A DNA stretch of 64,000 bases from Posidoniimonas corsicana (GCF_007859765.1 NZ_SIHJ01000001.1:3885156-3949155), one strand, 5' to 3'; shown: positions 1-9,768, counted from the stretch's first letter. The notes: generated from the sequence alone by a model not told the origin. Numbers and translations: made by a program.

Positions 1-1
1 G

Positions 2-1054
2 GTCGCCGAGCGGGGCGACGACCTCGCCAACGCCAAGGCCAAGGAGCTCAGCATCCCGAAGGGGTACGGCGACTACCACGACCTGCTGGCCGACCCCGAT
101 GTGCAGGTTGTGCACAACTGCACGCCCAACCACCTCCACTTCCAGGTGAACAAGGAGATCATGGCGGCGGGCAAGCACGTCGTCAGCGAGAAGCCCCTGG
201 CGATGGACTCGGCCGAGTCCCGCGAGCTGGTCAAGCTCGCCAAGGAGGCGGGCGTGGTCAACGCGATCAACTTCAACTACCGCTACAACCCGCTGGTGCA
301 GCAGGCCCGGGCGATGTGTGCGGGCGACGACGTCGGGCGGGTGCTCGCCGTGCAGGGCAGCTACCTGCAGGACTGGCTCCTGGAAGAGACCGACTGGAAC
401 TGGCGGCTGGTGCCCGAGATGTCGGGCAAGTCGCGGGCGGTGGCGGACATCGGGTCGCACCTGTGCGACATCGTGCAGTTTGTCACGGGGCTGAAGATCG
501 TCCGCGTCATGGCCGACCTGCAGACCATCCACCCCACGCGCAAGAAGCCGAAGAAGGAGGTCGCTACCTACAGCGGCCAAGAGCTGCGTCCCGAGGATCT
601 GGAGGACGTGGCGATCGACACGGAGGACTACGGCTCGATCCTGGTGGAGTTCGACTCCGGCGCGCACGGGGTGATGACCGTCAACCAGTGCGCCGCCGGT
701 CGGAAGAACCGGTTGTTCTACGAGATCGACGGCGCCAAGTGCGCATTGGCGTGGGACCAGGAACGCCCGAACGAGCTGTGGATCGGCCGCCGCGGCCAGG
801 CGAACCAGGTGATGATGAAGGACGCCAGCCTGATGCACGCCGCCGCCCAGGAGTACGCCCACTACCCCGGCGGCCACAACGAGGCGTACCCCGACGCGCC
901 CAAGAACCTGTTCCGCAACGTCTACGGGTTCATTGCGGGGAATCGCCCCGGCGGCGACTTCGCCACCTTCGTTGACGGCCACAACGAGATCGCCATCTGC
1001 GACGCCGTGCTGGCAAGCAACGACAAGAAGCAGTGGGTAGACGTCGATTATTAG
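2..1054 (+). CDS. Gfo/Idh/MocA-family NAD(P)-dependent oxidoreductase, 5' end cut off
   Basis: The reading frame is open from base 2, so the start and the N-terminal Rossmann glycine motif lie outside the window. What remains is the end of the nucleotide-binding domain, including the NCTPNHLH and EKPLAM stretches; the EKP lysine is typical of the family. The C-terminal alpha/beta substrate domain follows, with the GSHLCDIVQFVTG motif around base 455. The long middle part (QELRPEDLEDVAIDTEDYG) and the GGHNEAYPD tail match the sugar-dehydrogenase-like members common in planctomycetes. The substrate cannot be named; a sugar or inositol derivative oxidised at a ring hydroxyl is usual for the family. 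Confidence 0.9.
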   Translation, partial: VAERGDDLANAKAKELSIPKGYGDYHDLLADPDVQVVHNCTPNHLHFQVNKEIMAAGKHVVSEKPLAMDSAESRELVKLAKEAGVVNAINFNYRYNPLVQQARAMCAGDDVGRVLAVQGSYLQDWLLEETDWNWRLVPEMSGKSRAVADIGSHLCDIVQFVTGLKIVRVMADLQTIHPTRKKPKKEVATYSGQELRPEDLEDVAIDTEDYGSILVEFDSGAHGVMTVNQCAAGRKNRLFYEIDGAKCALAWDQERPNELWIGRRGQANQVMMKDASLMHAAAQEYAHYPGGHNEAYPDAPKNLFRNVYGFIAGNRPGGDFATFVDGHNEIAICDAVLASNDKKQWVDVDY

Positions 1055-1287
1055 CGCCAGCAGCGGTCCGCCGAGTACGCGGGCCGGTTGCGTGTGAACG
1101 CCATCTTAAAGCAGTCTTAACAGTCGGCCGCTATACTCGAAGCAGCTCAGGCCTGGTCCCCTGGGTGAAGTTGGTCGCCTTGTCTTAAACGACTCCGCCT
1201 GCGCCGTAGACCCGTTTCTCTGCGAGGTTCGACCGCTCGTTGGAAGATTCTACGCGCTCTGTTCAAGCACTCTTGCAGGTGGTCGAG

Positions 1288-2829
1288 ATGGTACTGCGCT
1301 TTGGGTATCTGTCGTTGTTGTCGCTGGTGACGCTCGCTGGCGCGTCGGCACAGACGGTGTCAATTGGTGGTCACGAGTACCTGATTGAGAGGATCGGCGG
1401 CGTCGAGATCCCGGGCGCGTTCAATGACCCGGGCGACTTCACGCAGCCGACCTACGTGACCCAGGCGCCGAACGACAACAACACGCTCTACATCGTCGAG
1501 CGCACCGAGGCGTCGAACATCAACTCGGAAGTCGGTCGGATCCTGCGGTTCGATCCGCAAACCAACGCCAGCAGCACCTACCTCGACCTGCACGGCGCCG
1601 TGAACGCCGACGGCGGCATCGCGACGCTGGCGTTCCATCCCGACTTTGGGAATAACGGGCTGTTCTACGTCGCGATGAACAGCAACACGGGCGGCGGCGA
1701 CCGGAACCGCCTGCTCGAGTTCCACGACTCGGGCGCCGGGGCGCCGACGCTCAGCCGCACGCTGCTCGACTACCCGCGTCTGGCCAACAACTTCCACACC
1801 ATCAACTGGGTGGGCTTCCAACCGGGCGACGCGTCGCATCAGCTCTACGTCACCACCGGGGACGGCGGGACCCAAGCCGCCCAGACGCAGTTCAACCCGG
1901 CGCTGATCGAGGACCCGAACTCGCCCTACGGCAAGATCTTGCGGTTCGACCTCGAGGCCGATTTCGCGAGCTCCGCGAGCGACGCCACCCACGACGGGAT
2001 TGAAGTTGTTTCGCTTGGTCACCGCAACCCGTACCGGGCGTCGTTCGACCAGCAGGGAAACCTGTTCTTCGCCGAGGTCGGGTTCAACCAGGTCGAGGAA
2101 CTCAACTTCCTCTCAGCCGAGCAGATCGCGTCGCCGGAGATTGAGGACTACGGTTGGACGGCGCGGGAAGGCACCATCGCAACGCCCGTTTCCGGCGTGG
2201 GCGGGCCGAAAGGACCCAACGACATCGACCCGTTCTTCGACTACTTGCACCCGGGCGTCAACGCGGCCTCGGTTGGCTACACGGGCGAAACCTCGCTCCG
2301 CGGCCAGTCGGTCACCGGGGGCTACCTGATCAACAACCGCTACTTCTTCGGCGATTTCGTCAACGGGACCGTCTACAGCGGCGCGTGGGACGGCGCCTCG
2401 CTGACCGACATTGTCGATCACACCATTGAGCTAGAGGACGCCCTGAACGACGGCATCGCCTGGGTCGCCTCCTTCAGCGCCGACAACGCCGGGAACCTCT
2501 ACATCCTGGACTTTGGCGACAACTTCTTTTCGAACCCGGGCACGGGCGAGGTGTTCAAGCTCAGCCCCAACTTCCTGCCGGGCGACTACAACGACGACGG
2601 CGCCGTCGACGCCGCGGACTACACCGCCTGGCGTGACTTTGTAGGCCGGCCGCCCGGACGACTCCCCAACGACATCGACGGCGGCGTGATCGGCGAGGCT
2701 CAGTACCTGACCTGGCGGGCCAACTATGGTCGGACGCTGGCGAGCGCGGGCGCGGCTTCTGCGCCGGAACCAGCGGCGGTGCTGCTCGCGGCGATCGCGG
2801 CCGGCGTATCGGGCCGACGGCGGCGCTAG
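1288..2829 (+). CDS. Secreted glucose/sorbosone dehydrogenase-like protein with dockerin-like repeat and PEP-CTERM tail
   Basis: About 513 residues. ATG 1288 is chosen over an upstream TTG at 1240 because AGGTGG lies 5 bases before it and it starts directly on a signal peptide ending near LAGASAQ. The body reads as a six-bladed propeller of the GSDH type (IVERTEASNINSEVGRIL, GIATLAFHPDFGNNGLFYVA, LGHRNPYRASFD, YLINNRYFFGDFVNG). Residues about 430-486 carry a type I dockerin-like calcium motif (GDYNDDGAVDAADYTAWRD). The end is PEP, a hydrophobic stretch and RRRR, the PEP-CTERM signal for exosortase sorting to the cell surface. The enzyme activity is inferred from the fold only. Confidence 0.88.
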   Translation: MVLRFGYLSLLSLVTLAGASAQTVSIGGHEYLIERIGGVEIPGAFNDPGDFTQPTYVTQAPNDNNTLYIVERTEASNINSEVGRILRFDPQTNASSTYLDLHGAVNADGGIATLAFHPDFGNNGLFYVAMNSNTGGGDRNRLLEFHDSGAGAPTLSRTLLDYPRLANNFHTINWVGFQPGDASHQLYVTTGDGGTQAAQTQFNPALIEDPNSPYGKILRFDLEADFASSASDATHDGIEVVSLGHRNPYRASFDQQGNLFFAEVGFNQVEELNFLSAEQIASPEIEDYGWTAREGTIATPVSGVGGPKGPNDIDPFFDYLHPGVNAASVGYTGETSLRGQSVTGGYLINNRYFFGDFVNGTVYSGAWDGASLTDIVDHTIELEDALNDGIAWVASFSADNAGNLYILDFGDNFFSNPGTGEVFKLSPNFLPGDYNDDGAVDAADYTAWRDFVGRPPGRLPNDIDGGVIGEAQYLTWRANYGRTLASAGAASAPEPAAVLLAAIAAGVSGRRRR

Positions 2830-5144
2830 CCCGTAGCGTCGCCGGCGTCCAAACTATGGCGGCCGGGCAGACGCAATGAGAAGTAGCACGGCGCCAGCAG
2901 TGTACGGACGACAAACGTGTCGAGCAGCACGCCTAGGGACAACGCGAACCCTAGTTCGATCATCCCCCGCAGGCTGCCCGCCATCATCGACACAAACGTG
3001 CCCGCCATGATCACTCCGCAGCTGGTGATGATGCCGCCGGTCTGGACAATCGCGCGGCGCAGCCCCTCACGCGGGCCGACCCGCCGCTGCTCCTCGAGCA
3101 CGCGCGTGGTCAGGTAGATGTTGTAGTCCTGCCCAACCGCCACCAGGATGACGAACAGGAAGATCGGCGCCTTCCAGTCGAGCCCCTGGTAGGCGTCGCC
3201 CCACAGCCAGCTGAAAAACAGGTGCGTGGCGCCCAGCGTCACCCAGTAGCTGAGCAGCACGGTCGCGACCAGGTACAAGCACGTTAGCGGCCGGCGGATC
3301 AGCACCAGCAGCACCGCCAGCACCGCCGCGACGCTGTACAGCTGGATCCGGCGCTGGTCCGACGCCGCGACGCGCTGGAGGTCGACCAGGCCGGGCGTCG
3401 CTCCCCCCAGGCGGAACTCGGCGTCCCGCCAGGGGTTGGGCTCGCCGCGCAGGGTCTCGAGCTGCTTGATGTGCGCGAGCGCCTGCGCGATTCGGGGGAT
3501 CATCTCGCGGGCCTGCAGGCTGAAGGGCTCGGCCGCCAGGATCAGCGACATCTGCAGCACCTCCCCGTCGAGCCCGGGCGCGCTCGAGACAAAGGTGTTG
3601 ATCGACAGCGGGCTGCCCGCCGCGGCGGAACTGTAGAGCGCGCCGAAGGAGAACCGCCGCTGGTTCTTTGGGTCGCCGCCGGTGGGCAAGTAAGGGCTCC
3701 GCACGTCCTGGATCGACGGCAGGTCGTACAGCGCGTTGTGCAGCAGCGAAACGTCGAACCGCGCGTCAGGCACGCTGAGGTCGGCGCCCGGCAGTCGGAC
3801 CAGCAGCTTCATCGGCGCCAGCCAGCCTTCGCCGAAGTACTCGCCGACAATGCCCGCCCCACGGAGCGAGGCGCTCTCACGCGGGAGTCCCGCCAGGAGG
3901 TTGTGCTCGGTCGGCGCGCGCCAGCCCACCCAGGCGAGCGGCGTCATGAGGCCGACGCAGGTGAGCAGCACGGCAGCCGGCCGCCGCAGCACGAGGTCGG
4001 CCACCCACGCCCACACGCCAGTTGACTCCGCGAGCGCCTCACGCGGAGGGCCCACACCGACCGGCCAGAACACGCGGGCGCCCAGCGCACGCAGCAGTGA
4101 AGGCGCGAAACTCACGCAGGCCGCTAGCGCGACCGCCAGGCAGAGTGCGATGACGGGGCCGCTCGAGGCGAACTTGCCGTACTCCGCGAACGCCATTACC
4201 CCCAAGCCAAGGATCGTCGTCAACGCGCTGCCGGCCAGCGCGCCGCTCACGTTCCGCAGGGCGATGCCCGGCGCACGCCTGGGCGTCACGCCCCGCTGAA
4301 GTTCCTCCCGGTACCTGGCAATGAGGAATAGGCAGTAGTCGGTGCCGGCGCCAAACAGGATGACGATGACGAACACCTTGGTGGTGGTGAAAACCTTCAA
4401 CCCGATGTCCAACGCGCCGCCCGGACCGAGGTAGTCCGCCAGGATCACGATCAGGCTGGTCGCCACCGACACCGACAAGCCGATGGTCGCCAGCGGGATC
4501 AGCACCAGCAGCGGCGCCCGGTAGATCAGAATCAGGCAGCCCAGCACCAGGAGCAGGGTGGCGCGGTGGGTCGCCCTGAGGCTGTCGCGCGCGGCCGACA
4601 GGGTGTCGGCCCCGATGGCGGCCGACCCGGTGACCGCGAACCGCAGGCCGGGAGGCGCCCACGACATCCGCTCGTCAACGCGCTCGGTCACGGCCTGCAA
4701 CACGCGGATGTTGTCGACCGCCATCAGCGGGTTGCTGAGCCGCAGGATCACCATCTCGGCGCGTTCGCCCGGCGCCAACAGCATGCGGCTCACCAGCGGG
4801 CTCTTGGCGTGCCAAACGCCGACCACGGGGAGGTCTTCCGCCGCTTGGAACTGCAACGCCAGGTCGAGCACAAACTGGCGATCGTCGACCGTCAGGGGGT
4901 CGCCGCCGCGGTCGAACAGCAGGACAAGCTCGCTGTTGGTCGCCTCGGCAGGGAAGGCCTCGTGCAGCAGCTCGTCGGCCGCGACGCTCGCCGCTGTACG
5001 CGGCAGGTGCTCCAGATCGCCCTCGTACGCGACCGACTCCCACGGCGGCGCTGCGGACCGCAGCGCTACCGCCAGCACCACCCAAGCCAACAGCACCGCC
5101 ACCCAGTACTTGTTGGCAAGCTGGCGTAGGAACCTGGCGGACAT
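2826..5144 (-). CDS. MMPL/RND-family membrane transporter
   Basis: About 772 residues from the ATG at 5144 (MSARFLRQLANKYWVAV); a further ATG 30 bases upstream would add ten Arg/Pro-rich residues. The layout is that of a single-chain RND protein: a first transmembrane helix, a large periplasmic loop, a block of about five helices (TLLLVLGCLILIYRAPLL onwards), then a repeat of loop plus helix block. The motif GAGTDYCLFLIARYREE in the first half and its counterpart VGQDYNIYLTTRVLEE in the second carry the acidic residues used for proton coupling. Such proteins export lipids or small hydrophobic molecules; the substrate is unknown. Its stop overlaps the stop of the convergent upstream gene in one CTAG. 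Confidence 0.85.
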   Translation of the reverse strand: MSARFLRQLANKYWVAVLLAWVVLAVALRSAAPPWESVAYEGDLEHLPRTAASVAADELLHEAFPAEATNSELVLLFDRGGDPLTVDDRQFVLDLALQFQAAEDLPVVGVWHAKSPLVSRMLLAPGERAEMVILRLSNPLMAVDNIRVLQAVTERVDERMSWAPPGLRFAVTGSAAIGADTLSAARDSLRATHRATLLLVLGCLILIYRAPLLVLIPLATIGLSVSVATSLIVILADYLGPGGALDIGLKVFTTTKVFVIVILFGAGTDYCLFLIARYREELQRGVTPRRAPGIALRNVSGALAGSALTTILGLGVMAFAEYGKFASSGPVIALCLAVALAACVSFAPSLLRALGARVFWPVGVGPPREALAESTGVWAWVADLVLRRPAAVLLTCVGLMTPLAWVGWRAPTEHNLLAGLPRESASLRGAGIVGEYFGEGWLAPMKLLVRLPGADLSVPDARFDVSLLHNALYDLPSIQDVRSPYLPTGGDPKNQRRFSFGALYSSAAAGSPLSINTFVSSAPGLDGEVLQMSLILAAEPFSLQAREMIPRIAQALAHIKQLETLRGEPNPWRDAEFRLGGATPGLVDLQRVAASDQRRIQLYSVAAVLAVLLVLIRRPLTCLYLVATVLLSYWVTLGATHLFFSWLWGDAYQGLDWKAPIFLFVILVAVGQDYNIYLTTRVLEEQRRVGPREGLRRAIVQTGGIITSCGVIMAGTFVSMMAGSLRGMIELGFALSLGVLLDTFVVRTLLAPCYFSLRLPGRHSLDAGDATG

Positions 5145-5243
5145 GCGGGGGCGTGCGGGGCGGCGGGGCGGCAAGCCAAGTGCTGGCGTTGCAGCCTAGC
5201 GGTTCGCGACCCCGCGGCCAAGGATCGCCGCGGCCGACCGCAG

Positions 5244-6698
5244 CTAGAACGACTCCTCGCCGCCGAAGCTGGGCAGGTCGTCGTAGGGCTGCGGCGCGGC
5301 GTTCACGAACCGCGTGTAATCGTGCAGCCATGTCAGTTTGACGTCGCCCACCGGGCCGTTACGCTGCTTGCGGATCAGCAGGTCGGCCTCGCCCCGCACC
5401 CGCTCGCGGTCTTCCTCGTTGGTCTGGTAATACTCGTCGCGGTGCACAAACATCACCACGTCGGCGTCCTGTTCGATGGCGCCAGACTCACGCAGGTTGC
5501 TCAGCTGCGGCTTGTTGTCGCGCGAGTTCTCTACCTGCCGGTTGAGCTGGCCCAGGCAGAGCACGGGCACGTCCAGTTCACGCGCTAGGCCCTTCAGCCG
5601 GCGGGCGATTTTGGCCACCTGCTCCTGTCGCGGGTCGCTCGGGGTGTCCGGGTCAATCAGCTGCAGGTAGTCGATGGCGATCAGGGAGAGGCCGTCACGC
5701 CGCTTGAGCCGCCTGGCGACGGCCGAGATCTCCGTCATCGTGCGGCTGGGCGAGTCGTCGATGTAGAGCGGCGCCGAGCTGATGTCGCCGGCCACGTCGA
5801 TCAGCTTGCGGCTCTCTTCCCCCGTGATCTGCCCGCTCCGCAGGCGGTGCCCACTGACCCTGGCGCGCGAGCAGAGGAGCCGGTCGGCGAGCTCGAGCGC
5901 CGACATCTCAAGGCTCACAAACAGCACCGGCTTGCCACAGTCGACCGCCACGTGCTCCACGATGTTCATCGCGAGGGCGGTCTTGCCCATACTAGGCCGG
6001 GCCGCCAGGATGATCAGCTCCGAGCCATGCATGCCGCCGGTCATCTCGTCGAAGTCGTCGAAGCCGGTCTCGACGCCGCCGGGGTCGTGACCCTCCTTCA
6101 TCCGCTCGTTCATCCGCGCGAGCGACGCCTGCAGCACGTCGCGGATGGAGCTGACCTGCCCCTGCCCCTTCTCCTCGAGGATGCCGAACACCCGCTCCTC
6201 GGCCCGGCTCAGCACGCCGCGGGGCTCCATCGTTTCGTCGAAGGCGTCCTGCAGGATGTCGGCGCCCGCGTGGATCAGCGACCGCAGGATGGACTTCTCG
6301 CGGACGATCTTGGCGTAGTACTCGGCGTGGGCCGCGGTCGGCACGGCCTCGCCGATCTCCGCGAGGTAGGCGCCGCCGCCGATCGAGTCGTACTCGCCGG
6401 CGTCCTTCAGACGCTGGACCAGCAGCACCACGTCGATCGACGCGCCGTCCGAGTGCATGGTCTGGATGTGGCGGAACAGCCGCGCGTTGGCGTCGTCGCT
6501 GAAGTCCTCGGCGCTGACCAGCAGAGCGACGTCGTCGAACACCTCGGGCAGTAACAGCAGGCTGCCCAGAACGGCCCGTTCCGCCTCGAGACTCTGTGGC
6601 GGTGTGCGACCGAGGAAGTCCTTGGCGGTGGCCCGCTGGTCCCCATCGAAGCGGAGGCGCGAGTCCCGCTTGCGGCCGTTCTCTGCTCCCGCAGCCAT
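5244..6698 (-). CDS. dnaB: Replicative DNA helicase DnaB
   Basis: 484 residues. The N-terminal all-alpha domain begins at TPPQSLEAERAVLGSLLL. The RecA-like domain carries Walker A (ARPSMGKTA, about 233-241), VLFVSLEMS, LIAIDYLQLI as Walker B, and LGQLNRQVENSRDNKPQLSNLRESGAIEQDADVV split across the H3 and H4 motifs. It unwinds DNA at the replication fork as a hexamer. The ATG is preceded by GGAG on the coding strand. It is the last gene of the run prs-rplY-pth-rpsF-ssb-rplI-dnaB, an arrangement that resembles the rpsF-ssb-rplI-dnaB linkage of many bacteria. Confidence 0.97.
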   Translation of the reverse strand: MAAGAENGRKRDSRLRFDGDQRATAKDFLGRTPPQSLEAERAVLGSLLLLPEVFDDVALLVSAEDFSDDANARLFRHIQTMHSDGASIDVVLLVQRLKDAGEYDSIGGGAYLAEIGEAVPTAAHAEYYAKIVREKSILRSLIHAGADILQDAFDETMEPRGVLSRAEERVFGILEEKGQGQVSSIRDVLQASLARMNERMKEGHDPGGVETGFDDFDEMTGGMHGSELIILAARPSMGKTALAMNIVEHVAVDCGKPVLFVSLEMSALELADRLLCSRARVSGHRLRSGQITGEESRKLIDVAGDISSAPLYIDDSPSRTMTEISAVARRLKRRDGLSLIAIDYLQLIDPDTPSDPRQEQVAKIARRLKGLARELDVPVLCLGQLNRQVENSRDNKPQLSNLRESGAIEQDADVVMFVHRDEYYQTNEEDRERVRGEADLLIRKQRNGPVGDVKLTWLHDYTRFVNAAPQPYDDLPSFGGEESF

Positions 6699-6818
6699 GG
6701 CAGTCGCTCCATCAACCAGGAATGCGCAGCGCAGCCGGCCACGACTTCGGACCAGCCTTCAAGAATGATTGGTCGCCGGAGGCGGCGACCCGCCGAGGCT
6801 CGGACGCCGAGGCGTCGG

Positions 6819-7349
6819 CTACTCGGCGCCGACCGCCGGGACGACCCAGACCTTCAGCTCGCCCTCGACGTCGGCCGACAGGCGGAACTTGACGGTGTAC
6901 AGGCCCAGCTCCTTCAGCACGCCGTCCAGCTTGACCTGGTCGGTGGCGAGGGTAATGCCGGCCTTCTTGAGCGCGGCCACAATCTCCGGGGCGCCGACGC
7001 TGCCGTACAGGTGGCCTTCCTCGGTGGCCTGGGCCTCGATCGTGACGCTCTGCCGGCTGATTTCGGCGGCGCGGCTGCGGAGCTCGGCCTGACGCAGCAT
7101 CGCGAGCTGCTGCAGCTTGGCCTTGTGCTTCTCCACCATCCGCTGGTGGTGCTCCGAGGCGACCGTCGCCAGCCCCTGCGGGATGAGGTAGTTGAGCGCG
7201 AAGCCCGGCTTGACCTCCACGACCTCGCCCTGCGAACCAAGGTGCTCGACCGACTGGATCAGCAGCACCTGGTAGCCGCCGTGGGGGCCCTTCGGGAGAC
7301 GCTTCAGGCTGCTGGACTTACGCTTGATCTTCTTCTGCTGGGTCGGCAT
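6819..7349 (-). CDS. rplI: Large ribosomal subunit protein bL9 with N-terminal extension
   Basis: 176 residues. The L9 core YQVLLIQSVEHLGSQGEVVEVKPGFALNYLIPQGLA matches the 23S-rRNA-binding N domain, followed by the long connecting helix and the C domain (SVTIEAQATEEGHLYGSVGAPEIV). Unlike typical L9, which starts at this strand, about 25 residues precede it, rich in Lys/Arg (QQKKIKRKSSSLKRLPKG). No ATG nearer the core is available, so the extension looks genuine. It lies between ssb and dnaB. Confidence 0.95.
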   Translation of the reverse strand: MPTQQKKIKRKSSSLKRLPKGPHGGYQVLLIQSVEHLGSQGEVVEVKPGFALNYLIPQGLATVASEHHQRMVEKHKAKLQQLAMLRQAELRSRAAEISRQSVTIEAQATEEGHLYGSVGAPEIVAALKKAGITLATDQVKLDGVLKELGLYTVKFRLSADVEGELKVWVVPAVGAE

Positions 7350-7448
7350 AGGACTGTCTGCGGGACTAGTGGAACCGGTCAGCCGGCGTGGCCGGCGGTT
7401 GCGTATATTGTTTCATGGTCGGCCCCGGGCGGCGCCAACCGGTAGCTA

Positions 7449-7886
7449 TTAGAACGGGATGTCGTCCTCGGGCGGGATGTTCGCCCCGGCCGACGAGGAG
7501 GCGGGCTGGCTGTAGGCGTCCGAACCGCCGCGCGGTCCGCCGCCGCCCCCCCCTCCGCCGCTGCGGCCGCCGAGCATCTGCATCTTGTCGGCAATCACCT
7601 TCAGCTTCGAGCGTTTCTGGCCGTCCTTCTCCCACGAGTCGAGCTTCAGCCGACCCTCGATCAGCACGGGCGATCCCTTGCTGAGGTACTCGTTGGCCAC
7701 CTCCGCCGTCCGCGACCAGAGCGTGACGTCGACAAAGGTGGTCTCGTCGACCCACTGGTCGCCCTTCTTGACCCGATCGTTCACTGCCAGACCGATCTCG
7801 GCCACGGCGGTGCCGCTGGGGATGTATCGCAGTTCGGGGTCGCGCGTCAGGTTGCCGACAAGGATTACGCGGTTGTAGCTGGCCAT
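7449..7886 (-). CDS. ssb: Single-stranded DNA-binding protein
   Basis: 145 residues: an OB-fold ([37 protein letters not shown]), a Gly-rich linker, and the acidic tip EDDIPF that recruits partner proteins in replication and repair. The ATG is preceded by AGGAGA seven bases away on the coding strand. Its place between rpsF and rplI is the conserved one. Confidence 0.96.
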   Translation of the reverse strand: MASYNRVILVGNLTRDPELRYIPSGTAVAEIGLAVNDRVKKGDQWVDETTFVDVTLWSRTAEVANEYLSKGSPVLIEGRLKLDSWEKDGQKRSKLKVIADKMQMLGGRSGGGGGGGGPRGGSDAYSQPASSSAGANIPPEDDIPF

Positions 7887-7998
7887 GAGTGCATCTCCTG
7901 TGCGGTCGCGTGCCCACTGAACAAACGTCCAGAACTCCTGCTTAGGCTATCCCAAACCCGCTGCCGAAGCAAGCAAACCCGGGACCGTGGCGGCCGCC

Positions 7999-8391
7999 CT
8001 AGGCTCCGGTGCCGGCGGGCTCGCCCGCGGCCTCCTCGGCGGGGGCGTCCTCTTCCTCGGGCGAAGCGGTCGCGTGGGCCAGGATCGGCTCGACCAGCCG
8101 CGGGTGGATCTTCAGCACCAGCTGGCGGAGCACCAAGTCGTTCAGGTCGCAGCGGCGGTTGAGGGCTGTGACCTCGGCGCCCGGCAGCTTGAAGTACATC
8201 AGCCAGTAGGCGCCCTTGCGGTGGCCGTTGATGGGGTACGCCAGCCGGCGCTCCTCCCACAGGCGGCTCACCAGCACCTCGCCGCCGAGCTCGGAAATCG
8301 CCTGCTCGACGCTAGTCGACGCCGCGCTCTGGTCACGCGCAAACTTGTTGGCGTCAAAGATAAACAGTCCTTCGTAGACGCTGTCGGCCAT
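7999..8391 (-). CDS. rpsF: Small ribosomal subunit protein bS6
   Basis: 130 residues from the ATG at 8391 (MADSVYEGLFIFDANKFARD). This start is preferred over an ATG 21 bases upstream because GGAGGTG lies six bases before it. The S6 fold is recognisable (GGEVLVSRLWEERRLAYPINGHRKGAYWLMYFK). The tail is a Glu/Ala-rich extension (ASPEEEDAPAEEAAG). It binds 16S rRNA next to S18. Confidence 0.94.
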   Translation of the reverse strand: MADSVYEGLFIFDANKFARDQSAASTSVEQAISELGGEVLVSRLWEERRLAYPINGHRKGAYWLMYFKLPGAEVTALNRRCDLNDLVLRQLVLKIHPRLVEPILAHATASPEEEDAPAEEAAGEPAGTGA

Positions 8392-8499
8392 GCCGCCCAC
8401 CTCCGAAATCATCCGTTAACGCGACGCCTGGCGCCGCATGAAATTCGTTAAACGCGGCGCGGTGCGTCGCGTGTGCCCGTTGCCAAGTTGTATTGGCGC

Positions 8500-9057
8500 C
8501 TAGTTGTATTGGTTCATCGCGTCGACGATGCCGTGCTCCGCCCACACAGCCACCGACTCGGCCGCCCGCCGGATCGCCTCGTCCGCGTCGTCCGCCTCGT
8601 CGGCGTTAAACCTGCCGAGGACGAAGTCGGCGGCGTCCCACCGCTCGGGCACGGGCCCGACGCCGATCCGCAGCCGCGGCGCCTCTTCGGAGCCAACGGC
8701 GCGGATAATGTCTTTCAGGCCGTTCTGCCCCCCGGAGGAGCCCTTGGCCCGGTATCTCAGCCTGCCCAGCGGCAAGCTGAAATCGTCGCAGATGACCAGC
8801 ACGCTTTCCAGTGGCGTCTTATAAAACGACACCGCCTGCTGCACGGCCATCCCGCTGCGATTCATGAACGTCTGCGGCCAGACGAGCAGCGACTTCTGCT
8901 GCCCAATCCGGCACTCTGCGACGCGGCTGTCGAACTTCGCCCGGGGCGTGTCGGCCGACCACTGCTGGGCCAGCCGATCGAGCGCCTCGAACCCGACATT
9001 GTGCCGCGTTTTGTCGTACTTCTTACCGGGGTTGCCCAGCCCGAAAATCAACTTCAT
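8500..9057 (-). CDS. pth: Peptidyl-tRNA hydrolase
   Basis: 185 residues from the ATG at 9057 (MKLIFGLGNPGKKYDKTRHNVGFEALD). The catalytic His of TRHNVG, the MNRSG motif and the VICDDFSLPLGRLRYRAKGSSGGQNGLKDI block are all present. It cleaves the ester of peptidyl-tRNA released from stalled ribosomes. It sits directly downstream of rplY, as in many bacteria. Confidence 0.96.
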   Translation of the reverse strand: MKLIFGLGNPGKKYDKTRHNVGFEALDRLAQQWSADTPRAKFDSRVAECRIGQQKSLLVWPQTFMNRSGMAVQQAVSFYKTPLESVLVICDDFSLPLGRLRYRAKGSSGGQNGLKDIIRAVGSEEAPRLRIGVGPVPERWDAADFVLGRFNADEADDADEAIRRAAESVAVWAEHGIVDAMNQYN

Positions 9058-9132
9058 GGCTGTGGGTCCCCGCCCCCGGCCGGCACAGCGGCCGCCCGGC
9101 AAGGGGCGGACCAGCAACCGACCAGGACTCCG

Positions 9133-9768
9133 CTACTCCTCGCCGTCCGCTTCCTCGTCCTTCTTGCCGACCACTTCCGGCTCGGCGGCGCCGCTGACGG
9201 CGCCCTCCTCGTCCTCCGCGGCCTCGCCCGCAGGCGGCACGCAGTGGACGATCACCTCGCCCTCGTCCAGCAGGACCTTGGCCCCTTCGGGCAGGTCGAG
9301 GATCTGGGCGGCGTGGGCCGCTTCGTTCATGTGCAGGCCAGACGCGTCGATGTGCAGCTTCTCGGGGATCCCCGCCGGCGCCACCTCGATGCTGACCGTG
9401 TGGTGCACGAACTCGATAACGCCGCCCTCACGCTCGCCCGGGGCGTCGCCTTTCAGCTCGACCGGGATCTCAACCGTCACGCGGTCGCCGGCGTGCACCC
9501 GCAGCAGGTCGACGTGCAGCAGCCTCTTGCCGAAAGCGTCCCACTGCAGGTCCTGCAGCAGCGCCTGGCCCTTGGCCGCGCCCTGCAGCTCGACCAGCTT
9601 GCCGCCGTGCCGCAGCACCGTGCGCAGCTGCTCCTTCGCCAGCGACAGGCTGACCGATCCCTCGCCGTGGCCGTACAGCACCGCGGGGATCTTGCCCGTG
9701 GCGCGGAGGCGGCGGTTGTGCAGCTTGCCGACCTTCTCGCGCGGTTCGGCCTTGAGGATGTCCGACAT
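9133..9768 (-). CDS. rplY: Large ribosomal subunit protein bL25 (Ctc type)
   Basis: 211 residues from the ATG at 9768 (MSDILKAEPREKVGKLHNRRLRATGKIPAVLYG). The N domain binds 5S rRNA; the long C-terminal beta domain (VTVEIPVELKGDAPGEREGGVIEFVHHTVSIEVAPAGIPEKLHIDASGL) makes this the CTC stress-protein form rather than the short E. coli form. The tail is acidic. GGAG lies ten bases upstream of the start. Confidence 0.95.
   Translation of the reverse strand: MSDILKAEPREKVGKLHNRRLRATGKIPAVLYGHGEGSVSLSLAKEQLRTVLRHGGKLVELQGAAKGQALLQDLQWDAFGKRLLHVDLLRVHAGDRVTVEIPVELKGDAPGEREGGVIEFVHHTVSIEVAPAGIPEKLHIDASGLHMNEAAHAAQILDLPEGAKVLLDEGEVIVHCVPPAGEAAEDEEGAVSGAAEPEVVGKKDEEADGEE

Noticed and set aside
2826-2829. 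Stops of two convergent genes share one CTAG
   Set aside because: Real, but CTAG is its own complement and overlapping convergent stops of this kind are common in compact genomes; no further meaning inferred.
8484-8512. Tandem AGTTGTATTGG at the end of pth as a possible attachment site
   Set aside because: Only 11 bp, no integrase or foreign DNA nearby; most likely a small local duplication.
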